Below are positions 1-7,644 of a stretch of DNA of 19,617 nt, piece after piece (positions within the stretch are counted from its first letter, which is position 1; each line of letters starts with the position of its first letter). A model generated the notes under the pieces. That model was not told where the DNA came from. It worked only from the letters and a program-made list of their open reading frames with translations, and ran no database searches. The stretch spans positions 1-19,617 of the forward strand of contig DATHVI010000049.1 in NCBI GenBank assembly GCA_035461385.1, read 5' to 3'. Origin of the DNA: DATHVI01 sp035461385 (GTDB taxonomy: Bacteria; Actinomycetota; Thermoleophilia; Solirubrobacterales; 70-9). The translations under genes and the position numbers were made by a program.

Positions 1-1010
1 CCAACGTCGTCGTCGGCGACGAGAGCTACGAGGCCGGCTCGGTGATCCTCGCGACCGGGTCGGTCGCGCTTCCGATCCCGGGGGCCGAGTTCTCCGACCG
101 GGTCGTCGACACCTGGGGAGCGTGGTCGCTGCCCGAGCAGCCAAAGCGGATCGCGGTCGTCGGGGCGGGTGCGTCCGGCGCCGAGATCGCCTCCGCGTAC
201 ATCCGCTACGGGACCGAGGTGACGCTGATCGAGATGCTCGACCAGATCCTCCCCGCCGAGGACAAGGACGTGGTGCGGATCGTCGATCGTCACTTCTCCA
301 AGCAGGGGATCGAGGTGCTCACCGGAACCAAGGTCGAGTCGGTCGAGTCCGGATCGAAGTCGGTGAAGCTGAAGGCGGGCGACTCCGAGCTCGAGGTCGA
401 CTACCTGGCGATCGCCGGCGGCCGCGCCCCCGACACCGACGGGCTCGGCCTCGACGCCGCCGGCGTTGCGACCGGCGACGGCGGCAAGGTCGAGATCGAC
501 GCCTATCAGCGGACCTCGAACCCGAAGGTGTTCGCGATCGGGGACCTCGTCCGGGGCCCGGCGCTCGCCCACAAGGCGATGGAGGAGGGCGTAGTCGCGG
601 TCGAGGCGATCGCAGAGCACCCGACCCACCCGATCGACCCCGATCTCGTCCCCGGGGCGACGTTCTGCGACCCGCAGGTGGCGAGCGTCGGGATGACCGA
701 GCAGCAGGCCCGCGACGCCGGCAAGGAGATCAAGGTCGGGCGGCTGAAGCTCGGCGCGGTCGGAGCCGGCACCGTCTACGACGACCGCGAGGGGATCGTC
801 AAGATCGTCGCCGACTCCGAGTACGGCGAGATCCTCGGCGCCCACATCGTCGGCAACCGAGCCTGCGACATGATCAGCGAGCTCGTCAACACGATCGCGC
901 TCGAGGGCGGCTACCAGGAGCTCGCACGGATCGTCCACCCCCACCCGACGATCTCCGAGGCGGTGCTCGACGCGGCGCGCGCCGTCGACGGCTGGGCCAC
1001 GCACCAATAG
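1..1010 (+). CDS. lpdA: Dihydrolipoyl dehydrogenase (E3), 3' part; 5' end outside window
   Basis: Flavin disulfide reductase that reoxidises the dihydrolipoyl arm of 2-oxoacid dehydrogenase E2 proteins with NAD+, in the cytoplasm. The frame is open from base 3, so the gene enters from the left; about 335 residues are visible of a usual 460-470. Seen: the NAD-binding Rossmann motif VVGAGASGAE, the second FAD-contact segment (NPKVFAIGDLV, then ALAHKAMEEG), and the C-terminal dimerisation domain with the catalytic His-Glu signature HPHPTISE. The N-terminal FAD motif and redox CxxxxC pair must lie upstream. Mercuric or glutathione reductases share the fold, but HPxPTxSE and the neighbouring E1/E2 genes favour E3. 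A methionine-like codon at 42 is internal (GSVILATGS) and is not the start. The stop lies inside a short tandem duplication described separately. Confidence 0.93.
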   Translation, partial: NVVVGDESYEAGSVILATGSVALPIPGAEFSDRVVDTWGAWSLPEQPKRIAVVGAGASGAEIASAYIRYGTEVTLIEMLDQILPAEDKDVVRIVDRHFSKQGIEVLTGTKVESVESGSKSVKLKAGDSELEVDYLAIAGGRAPDTDGLGLDAAGVATGDGGKVEIDAYQRTSNPKVFAIGDLVRGPALAHKAMEEGVVAVEAIAEHPTHPIDPDLVPGATFCDPQVASVGMTEQQARDAGKEIKVGRLKLGAVGAGTVYDDREGIVKIVADSEYGEILGAHIVGNRACDMISELVNTIALEGGYQELARIVHPHPTISEAVLDAARAVDGWATHQ

Positions 1011-1024
1011 GCCACGCACCGGTA
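995..1024 (+). repeat. Tandem 15-bp duplication across the lpdA stop codon
   Basis: GGCCACGCACCAATA (995-1009) is followed at once by GGCCACGCACCGGTA (1010-1024), 13 of 15 bases identical. Because the unit is 15 bp, the TAG stop at 1008-1010 is repeated in frame at 1023-1025. It looks like a local slippage duplication that left two in-frame stops. Confidence 0.7.
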
Positions 1025-1111
1025 GGCATCGCCGAGGCATCGCAGCCCCGACGGGCGACCGCCGCCGGTAACGCGCGCAAGCACCGCTCCTGGCCGGGGC
1101 GCGGGCGCGAG

Positions 1112-1117
1112 TACGCT
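1112..1117 (+). promoter_or_regulatory. Candidate -10 box of a leaderless promoter for the DsbA-fold gene
   Basis: TACGCT fits the actinobacterial TANNNT -10 pattern and ends 7 bases before the ATG at 1125. That is the spacing expected when transcription starts at the start codon itself. No Shine-Dalgarno sequence precedes this ATG, which agrees with a leaderless message. No convincing -35 box was found. Confidence 0.35.
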
Positions 1118-1124
1118 TGCCGCG

Positions 1125-1751
1125 ATGGGGCGCGCGGTCTTCTTCTACGACCTCGGCTCCCCGTACGCCTACCTCGCCGCCGAGCGCGTGAACGGCCTCT
1201 TCGGCGCCGCCGGACTCGAGCCCCCCGAGTGGCAGCCGATCCTGCTCGGAGGGCTGTTCAAGCGGTTCGGCCGCGAGTCCTGGGGCTCTGGGCCGCGGGG
1301 GGCGGCCGGGATCCGCGAGTGCGAGCGGCGGGCCGCGGAGCGCGGGCTGCCGCCGTTCCGGTGGCCGGACCCGTGGCCCGGCGACATGCTCGATGCGATG
1401 CGGGCGGCGACGTTCGCGAAGGAGATCGGCCGCGCGGTCTCGTTCTCGCTCGCGGCCTTTCGTCAGGCGTTCGCCGCCGGCCGCGACCTCTCCGTTCGCG
1501 ACAACGTCCTCCTCGCCGGGGCCGCTGCGGAGATCCATCCCCGCGCCCTCGCGGCGGCGATCGGCCGCGAGTCGGTGAAGGCCCGGCTGCGCGCGGCGAC
1601 CGAGCGCGCCGGGGACCTCGGCGTTCGCGGCGTCCCGGCGGTCGTCGCCGGCGACCGCGTCTTCTGGGGCGACGACCAGCTCGAGGACGCCCGAGACGCG
1701 GATCTCGAGCGCGCCGGCCTTGAGCGCGGAGCCAGGACAAGGGAGCGGTGA
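1125..1751 (+). CDS. DsbA-fold protein, 2-hydroxychromene-2-carboxylate isomerase-like
   Basis: A 208-residue cytoplasmic protein of the DsbA/FrnE/HCCA-isomerase branch of the thioredoxin superfamily. Seen: the N-terminal strand FFYDLGSPYAYLAAERV, where the Ser-Pro of SPYAY replaces the CxxC of true oxidoreductases; a helical insertion over about residues 40-150; and the C-terminal thioredoxin-like return GVRGVPAVVAGDRVFWGDDQLE with the cis-Pro of GVPAV. Without a CxxC motif it is more likely a glutathione/thiol-dependent isomerase or an orphan family member than a disulfide oxidase. No signal peptide is visible. It lies between E3 and E1-alpha with gaps of 114 and about 181 bases, so it is probably transcribed from its own promoter. 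Substrate unknown. Confidence 0.82.
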   Translation: MGRAVFFYDLGSPYAYLAAERVNGLFGAAGLEPPEWQPILLGGLFKRFGRESWGSGPRGAAGIRECERRAAERGLPPFRWPDPWPGDMLDAMRAATFAKEIGRAVSFSLAAFRQAFAAGRDLSVRDNVLLAGAAAEIHPRALAAAIGRESVKARLRAATERAGDLGVRGVPAVVAGDRVFWGDDQLEDARDADLERAGLERGARTRER

Positions 1752-1843
1752 TCCCCGGGCGAAGCGCGATCCAGGTGCGATGAGGGTTCAGACCGGGTTG
1801 ATCGGTCACTGCTCGAGTCCATGGGCTCTAAGGCCGACCAGGC

Positions 1844-1861
1844 GCGGGCGCGCCGGCCCGC
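1844..1861 (+). other. GC hairpin in the gap before pdhA
   Basis: GCGGGC (1844-1849) and GCCCGC (1856-1861) form a 6-bp stem with a 6-base loop, about 90 bases after the DsbA-fold gene. There is no T tract, so it could be at most a weak terminator or an RNA processing structure. Confidence 0.25.
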
Positions 1862-1913
1862 GGCTGCCTCGGGCTCGGCACGTCTCGCGATACGGTCGGC
1901 GCCCCGGGCCGTT

Positions 1914-1920
1914 TAGCTAT
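1914..1920 (+). promoter_or_regulatory. Candidate -10 region for pdhA
   Basis: TAGCTAT is the only AT-rich stretch in a GC-rich gap and lies 12 bases before the chosen GTG at 1933. It could be a -10 box giving a very short leader. No clear -35 partner was seen, so this is tentative. Confidence 0.25.
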
Positions 1921-1932
1921 CGTCCGCCGGAG

Positions 1933-3177
1933 GTGGCGAACGAGGCGCTCAACACACCGGACACGATCGAGGTTCGAGGCGAGACCAAGCCGCCGCCGGA
2001 GCTTCCCGACCGCGACGTCTGCCGCGAGCTGCTCGAGACGATGGCGCTGATCCGGCGCTTCGAGGAGGAGGCGGGCCGCCAGTACCAGCGCGCGAAGGCG
2101 GGCGGGTTCCTCCATCTCGCGATCGGCGAGGAGGCGACGATCGTCGGCACGACGGCGGCGATGCGCACCGACGACTACCTGATCGGCACCTACCGCACCC
2201 ACGGCCACGCGATCGCCCGCGGCACCGACCCGAAACGGGTGATGGCGGAGCTGTTCGGCCGCGTCGACGGGACCTCCGGCGGCCGCGGCGGGTCGATGCA
2301 CATCTTCGACGCCGAGCAACGGTTCATGGGCGGCTACGGGATCGTCGGCGGCAACCTCCCGCTCGCCGCCGGGCTCGCGCTCGCCTCCGACTACCGCGGC
2401 GAGGACACGGTGACGGTCTGCATGTTCGGTGACGGGGCCTCGAACACCGGCAACTTCGGCGAGACGATGAACCTCGCCGCGCTCTGGAAGCTCCCGGTCG
2501 TCTTCCTGCTCGAGAACAACCTCTACGGGATGGGGACCTCGGTCGAGCGCCACTCGGCGGTGACCGACTTCTCGCGCAAGGCCGAGGGGATGGGCGTCCC
2601 CGGGGTCCGCGTCGACGGGATGGACGTGCTCGCCGTGCGCGAGACCGTCTCCGAGCACATCCGGCTTGCCCGCGACGAGCGCCAGCCGACGATGGTCGAG
2701 GCGTTCACCTACCGCTACCACGGCCACTCCGCCGCCGACCCGGAGGTCTACCGGGAGAAGGAGGAGGTCGAAGAGTGGAGGGGGCGGGATCCGATCCGCA
2801 CCTTCGCCGACCGGCTCGTCGGCGAAGGGGTGATGAGCGAGGAGGACGTCGACGGCGTCCACGAGGCGGTCGAGCGCCGGGTGAAGGAGGCGGTCGAGTT
2901 CGCCGACGCCTCGCCCGAGCCCGATCTCGACTCGCTCTACGACCACCTCTACGTGCTCGGCGACCAGCTCCCCGGCTGGTACGCGGTCGACGAGCGCACG
3001 CCCGAGCCGCATCCCGGCGAGGAGGAGCGGGAGCATGCCCACGGCGAGGTGCAGCGGCTCGCCGAAGCGGGCGCGGCCTACGGCGGCCAGAGCCCGGTGA
3101 AGACGAAGCCGACCGCGGAGCCGAGCGGCGTCGAGGACGACGAGCGCGAGTCGCCGGGCGAGGAGGAGGGGGAATGA
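1933..3177 (+). CDS. pdhA: 2-oxoacid (pyruvate) dehydrogenase E1 component, alpha subunit
   Basis: Thiamine-diphosphate enzyme subunit that, with E1-beta, decarboxylates pyruvate (or a related 2-oxoacid) and acylates the lipoyl domain of E2. With the GTG start it has 414 residues. Seen: the ThDP/Mg motif GDG...ENN over residues 166-196 (GDGASNTGNFGETMN, then LLENN and LYGMGTS) and the phosphorylation-loop-like segment YRYHGHSAADPEVYREK with the catalytic-site His. The open frame extends upstream to 1720, but that part encodes Arg/Pro-rich noise overlapping the previous gene; GTG 1933 is the first plausible start, although the GGAGG sits directly on it. The C-terminus carries a strongly acidic extension of about 60 residues beyond the usual E1-alpha end. 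E1-beta follows after 25 bases. Pyruvate specificity is inferred from GDG and LYGMGTS. Confidence 0.88.
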   Translation: MANEALNTPDTIEVRGETKPPPELPDRDVCRELLETMALIRRFEEEAGRQYQRAKAGGFLHLAIGEEATIVGTTAAMRTDDYLIGTYRTHGHAIARGTDPKRVMAELFGRVDGTSGGRGGSMHIFDAEQRFMGGYGIVGGNLPLAAGLALASDYRGEDTVTVCMFGDGASNTGNFGETMNLAALWKLPVVFLLENNLYGMGTSVERHSAVTDFSRKAEGMGVPGVRVDGMDVLAVRETVSEHIRLARDERQPTMVEAFTYRYHGHSAADPEVYREKEEVEEWRGRDPIRTFADRLVGEGVMSEEDVDGVHEAVERRVKEAVEFADASPEPDLDSLYDHLYVLGDQLPGWYAVDERTPEPHPGEEEREHAHGEVQRLAEAGAAYGGQSPVKTKPTAEPSGVEDDERESPGEEEGE

Positions 3178-3202
3178 CCCCCGCGATCAGGGAGAGCGCC
3201 GG

Positions 3203-4192
3203 ATGGCCGTGATGCGGATGCGCGAGGCACTCCGCGACGCGCTCGCCGAGGAGATGCGCGCCGACGAGGAGGTGTTCATCATCGGCGAGGACGTCGGCGT
3301 CTTCCAGGGCGCGTTCAAGGTCACCGAGGGCCTGCTCGACGAGTTCGGCGAGAAACGGGTCCGCGACACGCCGATCTCCGAGAACACGATCGTCGGCACC
3401 GGAGTCGGAGCGGCGATGGCCGGCCTGCGGCCGGTGGTCGAGCTGATGACGGTCAACTTCTCGCTCCTCGCCTTCGACCAGATCATCAACCACATGGCGG
3501 CGATCCCGTACATGTTCGCCGGCGGGGCCCGGGTGCCGATGGTGATCCGGATGCCCGGGGGCGGCGGGCACCAGCTCGGGCCGACTCACTCCCACAGCTT
3601 CGAGGCGATGTACCTCCAGGTGCCGGGGATGCTTGTCGCCTGTCCGTCGACCCCGGCCGACGGCAAGTCGCTGCTCAAGGCGGCGATCCGCGACGACAAC
3701 CCGGTCGTGTTCGTCGAGCACGAGACGCTCTACGGCGCCCGGGGAGAGGTTCCCGAGGACGGCGAGCCGATCCGGTTCGGGGAGGCGGCGATCCGGCGCG
3801 AGGGCGGCGACGTGACGATCGTCGGCGTGCTGCGGATGGCGCACGTCGCCGCGCAGGCGGCGAAGGAGCTCGCCAACGAGCACTCGATCGAGGCCGAGGT
3901 GATCGATCCGCGGACGCTGCGTCCGCTCGACCTCGACACGATCCTCGACTCCGTCCGCAAGACCAACCGCTGCGTCGTCGTCGAGGAGGGCTGGCCCCAC
4001 GGCGGGGTCGGGGCGAACCTCGCCGCACTCGTCCAGGAGCAGGCCTTCGACTACCTCGACGCGCCGATCCAGCGAGTGACCGGGGCCGACGTGCCGATGC
4101 CGTACTCGAAGCGACTCGAGCAATCCGCTATCCCTCATCCCGAGCACGTGGTCAGCGCGGCTCTGGCGACAACGGAAGGAACGGTGAACTAG
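3203..4192 (+). CDS. pdhB: 2-oxoacid (pyruvate) dehydrogenase E1 component, beta subunit
   Basis: Transketolase-like pyrimidine-binding subunit that completes the ThDP active site of the alpha2beta2 E1. It has 329 residues, normal for the family. Seen: MREALRDALAEEMRADEEVFIIGEDVG with the cofactor-contacting Glu, GAFKVTEGLLDEFG, SENTIVGTGVGAAMAGLRPV, the DQIINHMA helix, the glycine-rich loop MPGGGGHQLGPTHSHS, and the C-terminal transketolase domain with VIDPRTLRPLDLDTI and VVVEEGWPHGGVGA. A Shine-Dalgarno AGGGAG at 3189-3194 lies 8 bases before the ATG and supports this start. E1-alpha is 25 bases upstream and E2 begins 5 bases after the stop, so the three form one operon. Confidence 0.93.
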   Translation: MAVMRMREALRDALAEEMRADEEVFIIGEDVGVFQGAFKVTEGLLDEFGEKRVRDTPISENTIVGTGVGAAMAGLRPVVELMTVNFSLLAFDQIINHMAAIPYMFAGGARVPMVIRMPGGGGHQLGPTHSHSFEAMYLQVPGMLVACPSTPADGKSLLKAAIRDDNPVVFVEHETLYGARGEVPEDGEPIRFGEAAIRREGGDVTIVGVLRMAHVAAQAAKELANEHSIEAEVIDPRTLRPLDLDTILDSVRKTNRCVVVEEGWPHGGVGANLAALVQEQAFDYLDAPIQRVTGADVPMPYSKRLEQSAIPHPEHVVSAALATTEGTVN

Positions 4193-4197
4193 CGCCC

Positions 4198-5598
4198 ATG
4201 GCCGAAGAGATCGTGATGCCCCGCCTCTCGGACTCGATGGAGGAGGGGACGATCCTGCAGTGGATGAAGTCGGTCGGCGACGAGCTCGCGGTCGGCGACG
4301 AGCTGGTCGAGATCGAGACCGACAAGGCGAACATGGTCTACGAGGCGGACGCCGCCGGGACGCTGATCGAGATCACCGCCTCCGAGGGCGACACGTTGCC
4401 GATCGGCGCCGTGATCGCGCGGGTCGGCGAGGCGGGAGAGGCGCCGTCGGGGAACGGGGCCGGCGCCGGCGAGGCGAGCGAGGCAAAGGACGAAGCTCCT
4501 GCGGAGGCCGCCGAAGAGGCTCAGGACGAGGCCCCTGCGCAGACGCCGGGAGCGGGGGAAGGTGCCCGCGGGGGCACCTCACCCGTCCCTGGGTCGGCGG
4601 CTTCGCCGAGTCCTCGCGTCCGTGCTGCGGATGCCCCCGCGGACACAACCCCCTCTCCCGGCGTCGGAACCGAGACGGCCGCCGACGGCCGGGTCAAGGC
4701 TTCCCCGCTGGCGCGGCGGATCGCGCGCGAGCGGGGACTCGAGATCGGCCAGATCTCGGGCTCGGGGCCCGGCGGCCGGGTGATCAAGGCCGACGTCGAG
4801 CGAGCAATCGAAGCCGGCCCGGCGAAGGCGCCCGAGGGCCCCGCGGCTCCGGCCGCCGCCCCGGCGGCGCCGACGCCCGGCGCCGCCGAGCGCCCCGAGA
4901 CCGCCCGCGGGGAGACCGAGACGGTCGAGCTGACGAAGCTCCAGCAGACGGTCGCCCGGCGGATGTCGGAGTCGAAGGCGACCGCACCGCACTTCTACCT
5001 CTCGGCCGAGATCGACATGTCGCGCTGCTTCGCCGCCCGCGCGAAGATCAAGGCCTCCGCCGCAGAGGGAGAGGTGGTGCCGTCGTTCAACGACATGGTC
5101 GTCAAAGCGGTCGCGCTTGCGCTTCGCGAGCACCCGCGCGCCAACGGCGCCTACCGCGATGGCAAGCTCGAGCTCTATGAGCGGGTGAACGTCGGCGTCG
5201 CGGTCGCCGCCCAGGACGCGCTCGTCGTGCCGACGATCTTCGACGCCGACCGCAAGGGCCTGCGCGAGATCGCCGCCGAGTCGCGCTCGCTCGCCCAGCG
5301 CGTCCGCGACGGCTCGGTGACCCCGCCAGAGCTCTCCGGCGGCACGTTCACCGTCTCGAACCTCGGGATGTTCGGGATCCAGAACTTCGGCGCCGTGATC
5401 AACCCGCCCCAGGCGGGGATCCTCGCCGTCGGCGAGATCGCCCCCAAGCCAGTGGTCCGCGACGGCGAGATCACCACCGCACATCTGATGGGCGTCACCC
5501 TGGCCTGCGACCACCGGATCCTCTACGGCGCCGACGGGGCGGTGTTCCTCGGCCGCGTGCGGGCGCTGCTCGAGGAGCCGTTGGGATTGGCGCTGTAG
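4198..5598 (+). CDS. pdhC: 2-oxoacid dehydrogenase E2, dihydrolipoamide acyltransferase (pyruvate type)
   Basis: Core of the complex: accepts the acyl group from E1 on a lipoyl arm and transfers it to CoA. The 466 residues divide into one lipoyl domain (about 2-76, with lipoylated Lys43 in EIETDKANM), a long Ala/Glu/Pro-rich linker, a peripheral-subunit-binding domain (166-204, KASPLARRIARERGLEIGQ to GPGGRVIKADVE), a second Ala/Pro linker, and the catalytic domain (241-466) with SFNDMVVKAVALAL, TFTVSNLGMFG and NPPQAGILAVG. The catalytic motif reads DHRILYGADG: His439 is present, but Tyr443 stands where the family has Asp (HxxxDG). Linker residues 122-150 are encoded by a structured repeat that disrupts the Ala/Glu pattern. 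The start follows pdhB by 5 bases; an SD-like GGAAGGAA lies rather far upstream. Acyl specificity cannot be read from sequence alone. Confidence 0.92.
   Translation: MAEEIVMPRLSDSMEEGTILQWMKSVGDELAVGDELVEIETDKANMVYEADAAGTLIEITASEGDTLPIGAVIARVGEAGEAPSGNGAGAGEASEAKDEAPAEAAEEAQDEAPAQTPGAGEGARGGTSPVPGSAASPSPRVRAADAPADTTPSPGVGTETAADGRVKASPLARRIARERGLEIGQISGSGPGGRVIKADVERAIEAGPAKAPEGPAAPAAAPAAPTPGAAERPETARGETETVELTKLQQTVARRMSESKATAPHFYLSAEIDMSRCFAARAKIKASAAEGEVVPSFNDMVVKAVALALREHPRANGAYRDGKLELYERVNVGVAVAAQDALVVPTIFDADRKGLREIAAESRSLAQRVRDGSVTPPELSGGTFTVSNLGMFGIQNFGAVINPPQAGILAVGEIAPKPVVRDGEITTAHLMGVTLACDHRILYGADGAVFLGRVRALLEEPLGLAL
4561..4647. repeat. Compact structured repeat inside the pdhC linker
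   Basis: Left arm GTGCCCGCGGGGGCACC (4562-4578) matches the reverse complement of the right arm GATGCCCCCGCGGACAC (4630-4646) at 15 of 17 positions. The left arm is itself self-complementary (GGTGCCC/GGGCACC around GCGG). Between the arms a 6-bp hairpin TCGGCG-gctt-CGCCGA lies at 4594-4609. The element keeps the reading frame and encodes about residues 122-150. The arrangement of inverted repeats around a hairpin resembles REP/MITE-like elements, but I see only this copy. Confidence 0.5.
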
Positions 5599-5625
5599 AT
5601 GCCCGCTCTCGTCGCGAGCGAATAG

Positions 5626-6135
5626 ATGGCGGGCGCCCCCGGCCCAGCGGGTGGCGCCGAGCCCGGCCCGCTACGCGCGATCGACGTCCCGATCGAGGAC
5701 CTGCCGCGCGTCGACGAGCACGCGGTCGTCGTCGAGGCGCCGCAGGAGGCGGCATGGGAAGCGCTGCTGCCGGCCCTCCGGCAGGGCTTCGGGGGGCCGG
5801 TGGCGCGGCGGGTCGCGGCCGGGCTCGGCTGCCGCGAGACCGAGACCGCCGGCGACCCGCTCCACCCCGGTGCGACGCTGCCTGGGTTCGTCGTCGCACG
5901 CGTCGTCCCCCCGACGCTCTACGCGCTGCTCGGGGCGCACCGCTTCGCGCGCTATGCGCTCGTCTTCAGCATCGACCGCCTCGGCGGCGGCCGGTCGATC
6001 GTCAGGGCCGAGACGCGCGCCGAGTTCCCGGGTGTCTCCGGGCGCGCGTACCGGGCGCTCGTGATCGGCACCCGGGGCCACGTCCTCGTCGTTCGCCGGC
6101 TGCTGCGCGCGGTCAAGCGGCGCGCGGAGCGCTGA
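5626..6135 (+). CDS. Uncharacterised protein, possibly SRPBCC/START-like fold
   Basis: A 169-residue protein without signal peptide or obvious membrane helix. The middle and C-terminal parts (VVVEAPQEAAWEALLPALRQGF, later GFVVARVVPPTLYALLGAHRFARYALVFSID and GRSIVRAETRAEFPGVSGRAYRALVIGTRGH, ending in a basic helix VVRRLLRAVKRRAER) have the beta-rich then terminal-helix look of polyketide-cyclase/SRPBCC proteins that bind hydrophobic ligands. The opening phrase 'EAPQEAAWEAL' is typical of the first SRPBCC strand and helix. The fold call is pattern recognition only; function unknown. It begins 27 bases after pdhC and may be co-transcribed. It ends 27 bases from the convergent MFS gene, with no clear terminator between. 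Confidence 0.6.
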   Translation: MAGAPGPAGGAEPGPLRAIDVPIEDLPRVDEHAVVVEAPQEAAWEALLPALRQGFGGPVARRVAAGLGCRETETAGDPLHPGATLPGFVVARVVPPTLYALLGAHRFARYALVFSIDRLGGGRSIVRAETRAEFPGVSGRAYRALVIGTRGHVLVVRRLLRAVKRRAER

Positions 6136-6162
6136 GCGCCGGGACGGGCTCGCACTCTCGCG

Positions 6163-7644
6163 CTACCCGGCCTCCGAGAACGCGAGGTCGCGGTCGAGCC
6201 CTTCCTCCCCCTCACCCACGCTCTCCGCATCCGGCGCGCGGGGCGGATCAAGCACCGTGAACGCGACGATCAGCGCCGCGGCGACGAGGACCGCGCCGAT
6301 CAGGTAGGCGAGGTGGTAGCCGGAGTTGAGCGCGGCCGCGAACGGCTCGCCGTCGCCGACCAGCTCCTCGGTGCGCGAGGTCGAGAGCGTCGCCAGCACC
6401 GCGAGGCCGATTGCGCCGCCGACCTGGGCGCTCGTGTTGACGAGCCCCGACGCCAGCCCCGAGTCGCTCGGCGTCGCCCCCGACATCGCCAGCATCATCA
6501 GCGACGGGAACGCGAGCCCGGCGCCGAGGCCGAAGAGCGCGAGCGGGGGCAGGATGTCGATGAGGTAGGAGGCGTCGACAGGGGTCCGCGCGAACAGCAG
6601 GATCGCCGCGCCGATGATCGCGATCCCCGGGATCAGGGTCGCCCGGGGCCCGAACCGCATGTTGAGCCGTGCCGTGAACCGGAACGACATCGTCGCCATC
6701 ACGATCGTCGTCGGCAGGAAGGCGAGCCCGACCTCGAGCGGGTCGTATCCGAGGATCCGCTGGAAGTAGAGCGCGCCGAGGAAGAAGATCCCGAACATCC
6801 CGACGACGAGCAGCGCCTGGATCAGGTTGGCGCCGCTGACGTTGCGTGAGCGGAAGATCCGCAGCGGCATCAGCGGGTTGGCGATCCGGTCCTGGCGGAG
6901 CACGAACGCGGCGAGCAGGGCCAGCGCGAGCGCGCCGAGGATCAGCGTCTGAGCCGATCCCCAGCTTCGCTCCGCCACCCCGAGGATCGCGTAGACGCCG
7001 ATCATCAGTCCGCCGGTGAGCAACGTCGCTCCCGGCAGATCGGCGCCGTGACCGATCCCCAGCCCCTCGTCGTCGGCGACGAAGCGCAGCGCGAGCGCGA
7101 AGGTCGCGACCCCGACCGGGAGGTTGATGAAGAAGATCCAGTGCCAGTTGATCGCCTCGGTCAGGGCGCCACCGGCGAGCAACCCGATCGAGCCGCCGGC
7201 GACGGCGACGAAGGTGTAGACGCCGATCGCCTTCCCCTGCTCGCGCGGCTCTTCGAACATCGTCACGATCATCCCGAGGATCACCGCCGAGGTGAGCGCT
7301 CCGCCGACGCCCTGGACGAACCGGGCGCCGATCAGCATCTCCTGGCTCTGCGCGATCGCACAGAGACCCGAGGCGACGGTGAACACCGACAGGCCGGCGA
7401 GGAAGACTCGACGCCGGCCGACGAGGTCACCGGCTCTGCCGGCGAGGAGGAGCAGGCCGCCGAACGGGATCAGGTAAGCGTTGACGACCCAGGCGAGGTC
7501 GCTCTGGGAGAACCCGAGGTCGTCCTGGATCGACGGCAGCGCGACGTTGACGATCGTCGCGTCGAGGACGATCATCAGCATCCCGACGCAGAGGACGTAG
7601 AGGGCGAGCCAGCGGGCGCGGTCGGAGTGGGTTTCGGCGGTCAT
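6163..7644 (-). CDS. MFS multidrug exporter, DHA2 (EmrB/QacA-like) family
   Basis: Inner-membrane proton-coupled antiporter of the 14-helix DHA2 family, 493 residues, as expected. Seen: TM1 with motif D1 LDATIVNVALP; loop 2-3 motif A in variant form GRAGDLVGRRRVFLAG; motif C-like glycines in helix 5 (FVAVAGGSIGLLAGGALTE); INWHWIFFINLPVG, which typically precedes helix 6; and further hydrophobic helices to LIGAVLVAAALIVAFTVL. The short acidic cytoplasmic tail (ESVGEGEEGLDRDLAFSEAG) is not part of the fold. The start is ATG at 7644. It lies downstream of, and in the same direction as, a receiver/kinase/regulator set with a 185-base gap, so it may be a target of that system; this is inference. 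Substrate cannot be deduced. Confidence 0.92.
   Translation of the reverse strand: MTAETHSDRARWLALYVLCVGMLMIVLDATIVNVALPSIQDDLGFSQSDLAWVVNAYLIPFGGLLLLAGRAGDLVGRRRVFLAGLSVFTVASGLCAIAQSQEMLIGARFVQGVGGALTSAVILGMIVTMFEEPREQGKAIGVYTFVAVAGGSIGLLAGGALTEAINWHWIFFINLPVGVATFALALRFVADDEGLGIGHGADLPGATLLTGGLMIGVYAILGVAERSWGSAQTLILGALALALLAAFVLRQDRIANPLMPLRIFRSRNVSGANLIQALLVVGMFGIFFLGALYFQRILGYDPLEVGLAFLPTTIVMATMSFRFTARLNMRFGPRATLIPGIAIIGAAILLFARTPVDASYLIDILPPLALFGLGAGLAFPSLMMLAMSGATPSDSGLASGLVNTSAQVGGAIGLAVLATLSTSRTEELVGDGEPFAAALNSGYHLAYLIGAVLVAAALIVAFTVLDPPRAPDAESVGEGEEGLDRDLAFSEAG

Noticed and set aside
1720..1932. Upstream extension of the pdhA frame, including an ATG at 1780
   Set aside because: It overlaps the preceding gene and encodes Arg/Pro-rich sequence with no resemblance to an E1-alpha N-terminus.
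2705..4147. Long minus-strand open frame (480 codons) opposite pdhA/pdhB
   Set aside because: Composition is Arg/His/Asp/Val repeats typical of the antisense of a high-GC gene; the plus strand encodes recognisable E1-alpha and E1-beta.
4373..4648. Minus-strand frame with two CPRGH motifs that look like a zinc-binding repeat
   Set aside because: The motifs arise from the two arms of the repeat in the pdhC linker; the rest is Arg/Pro noise and there is no ribosome binding site.
5599..5625. Tiny frame and CTCG/CGAG hairpin after pdhC
   Set aside because: Eight codons with no ribosome binding site, and the stem is too short without a T tract to call a terminator.
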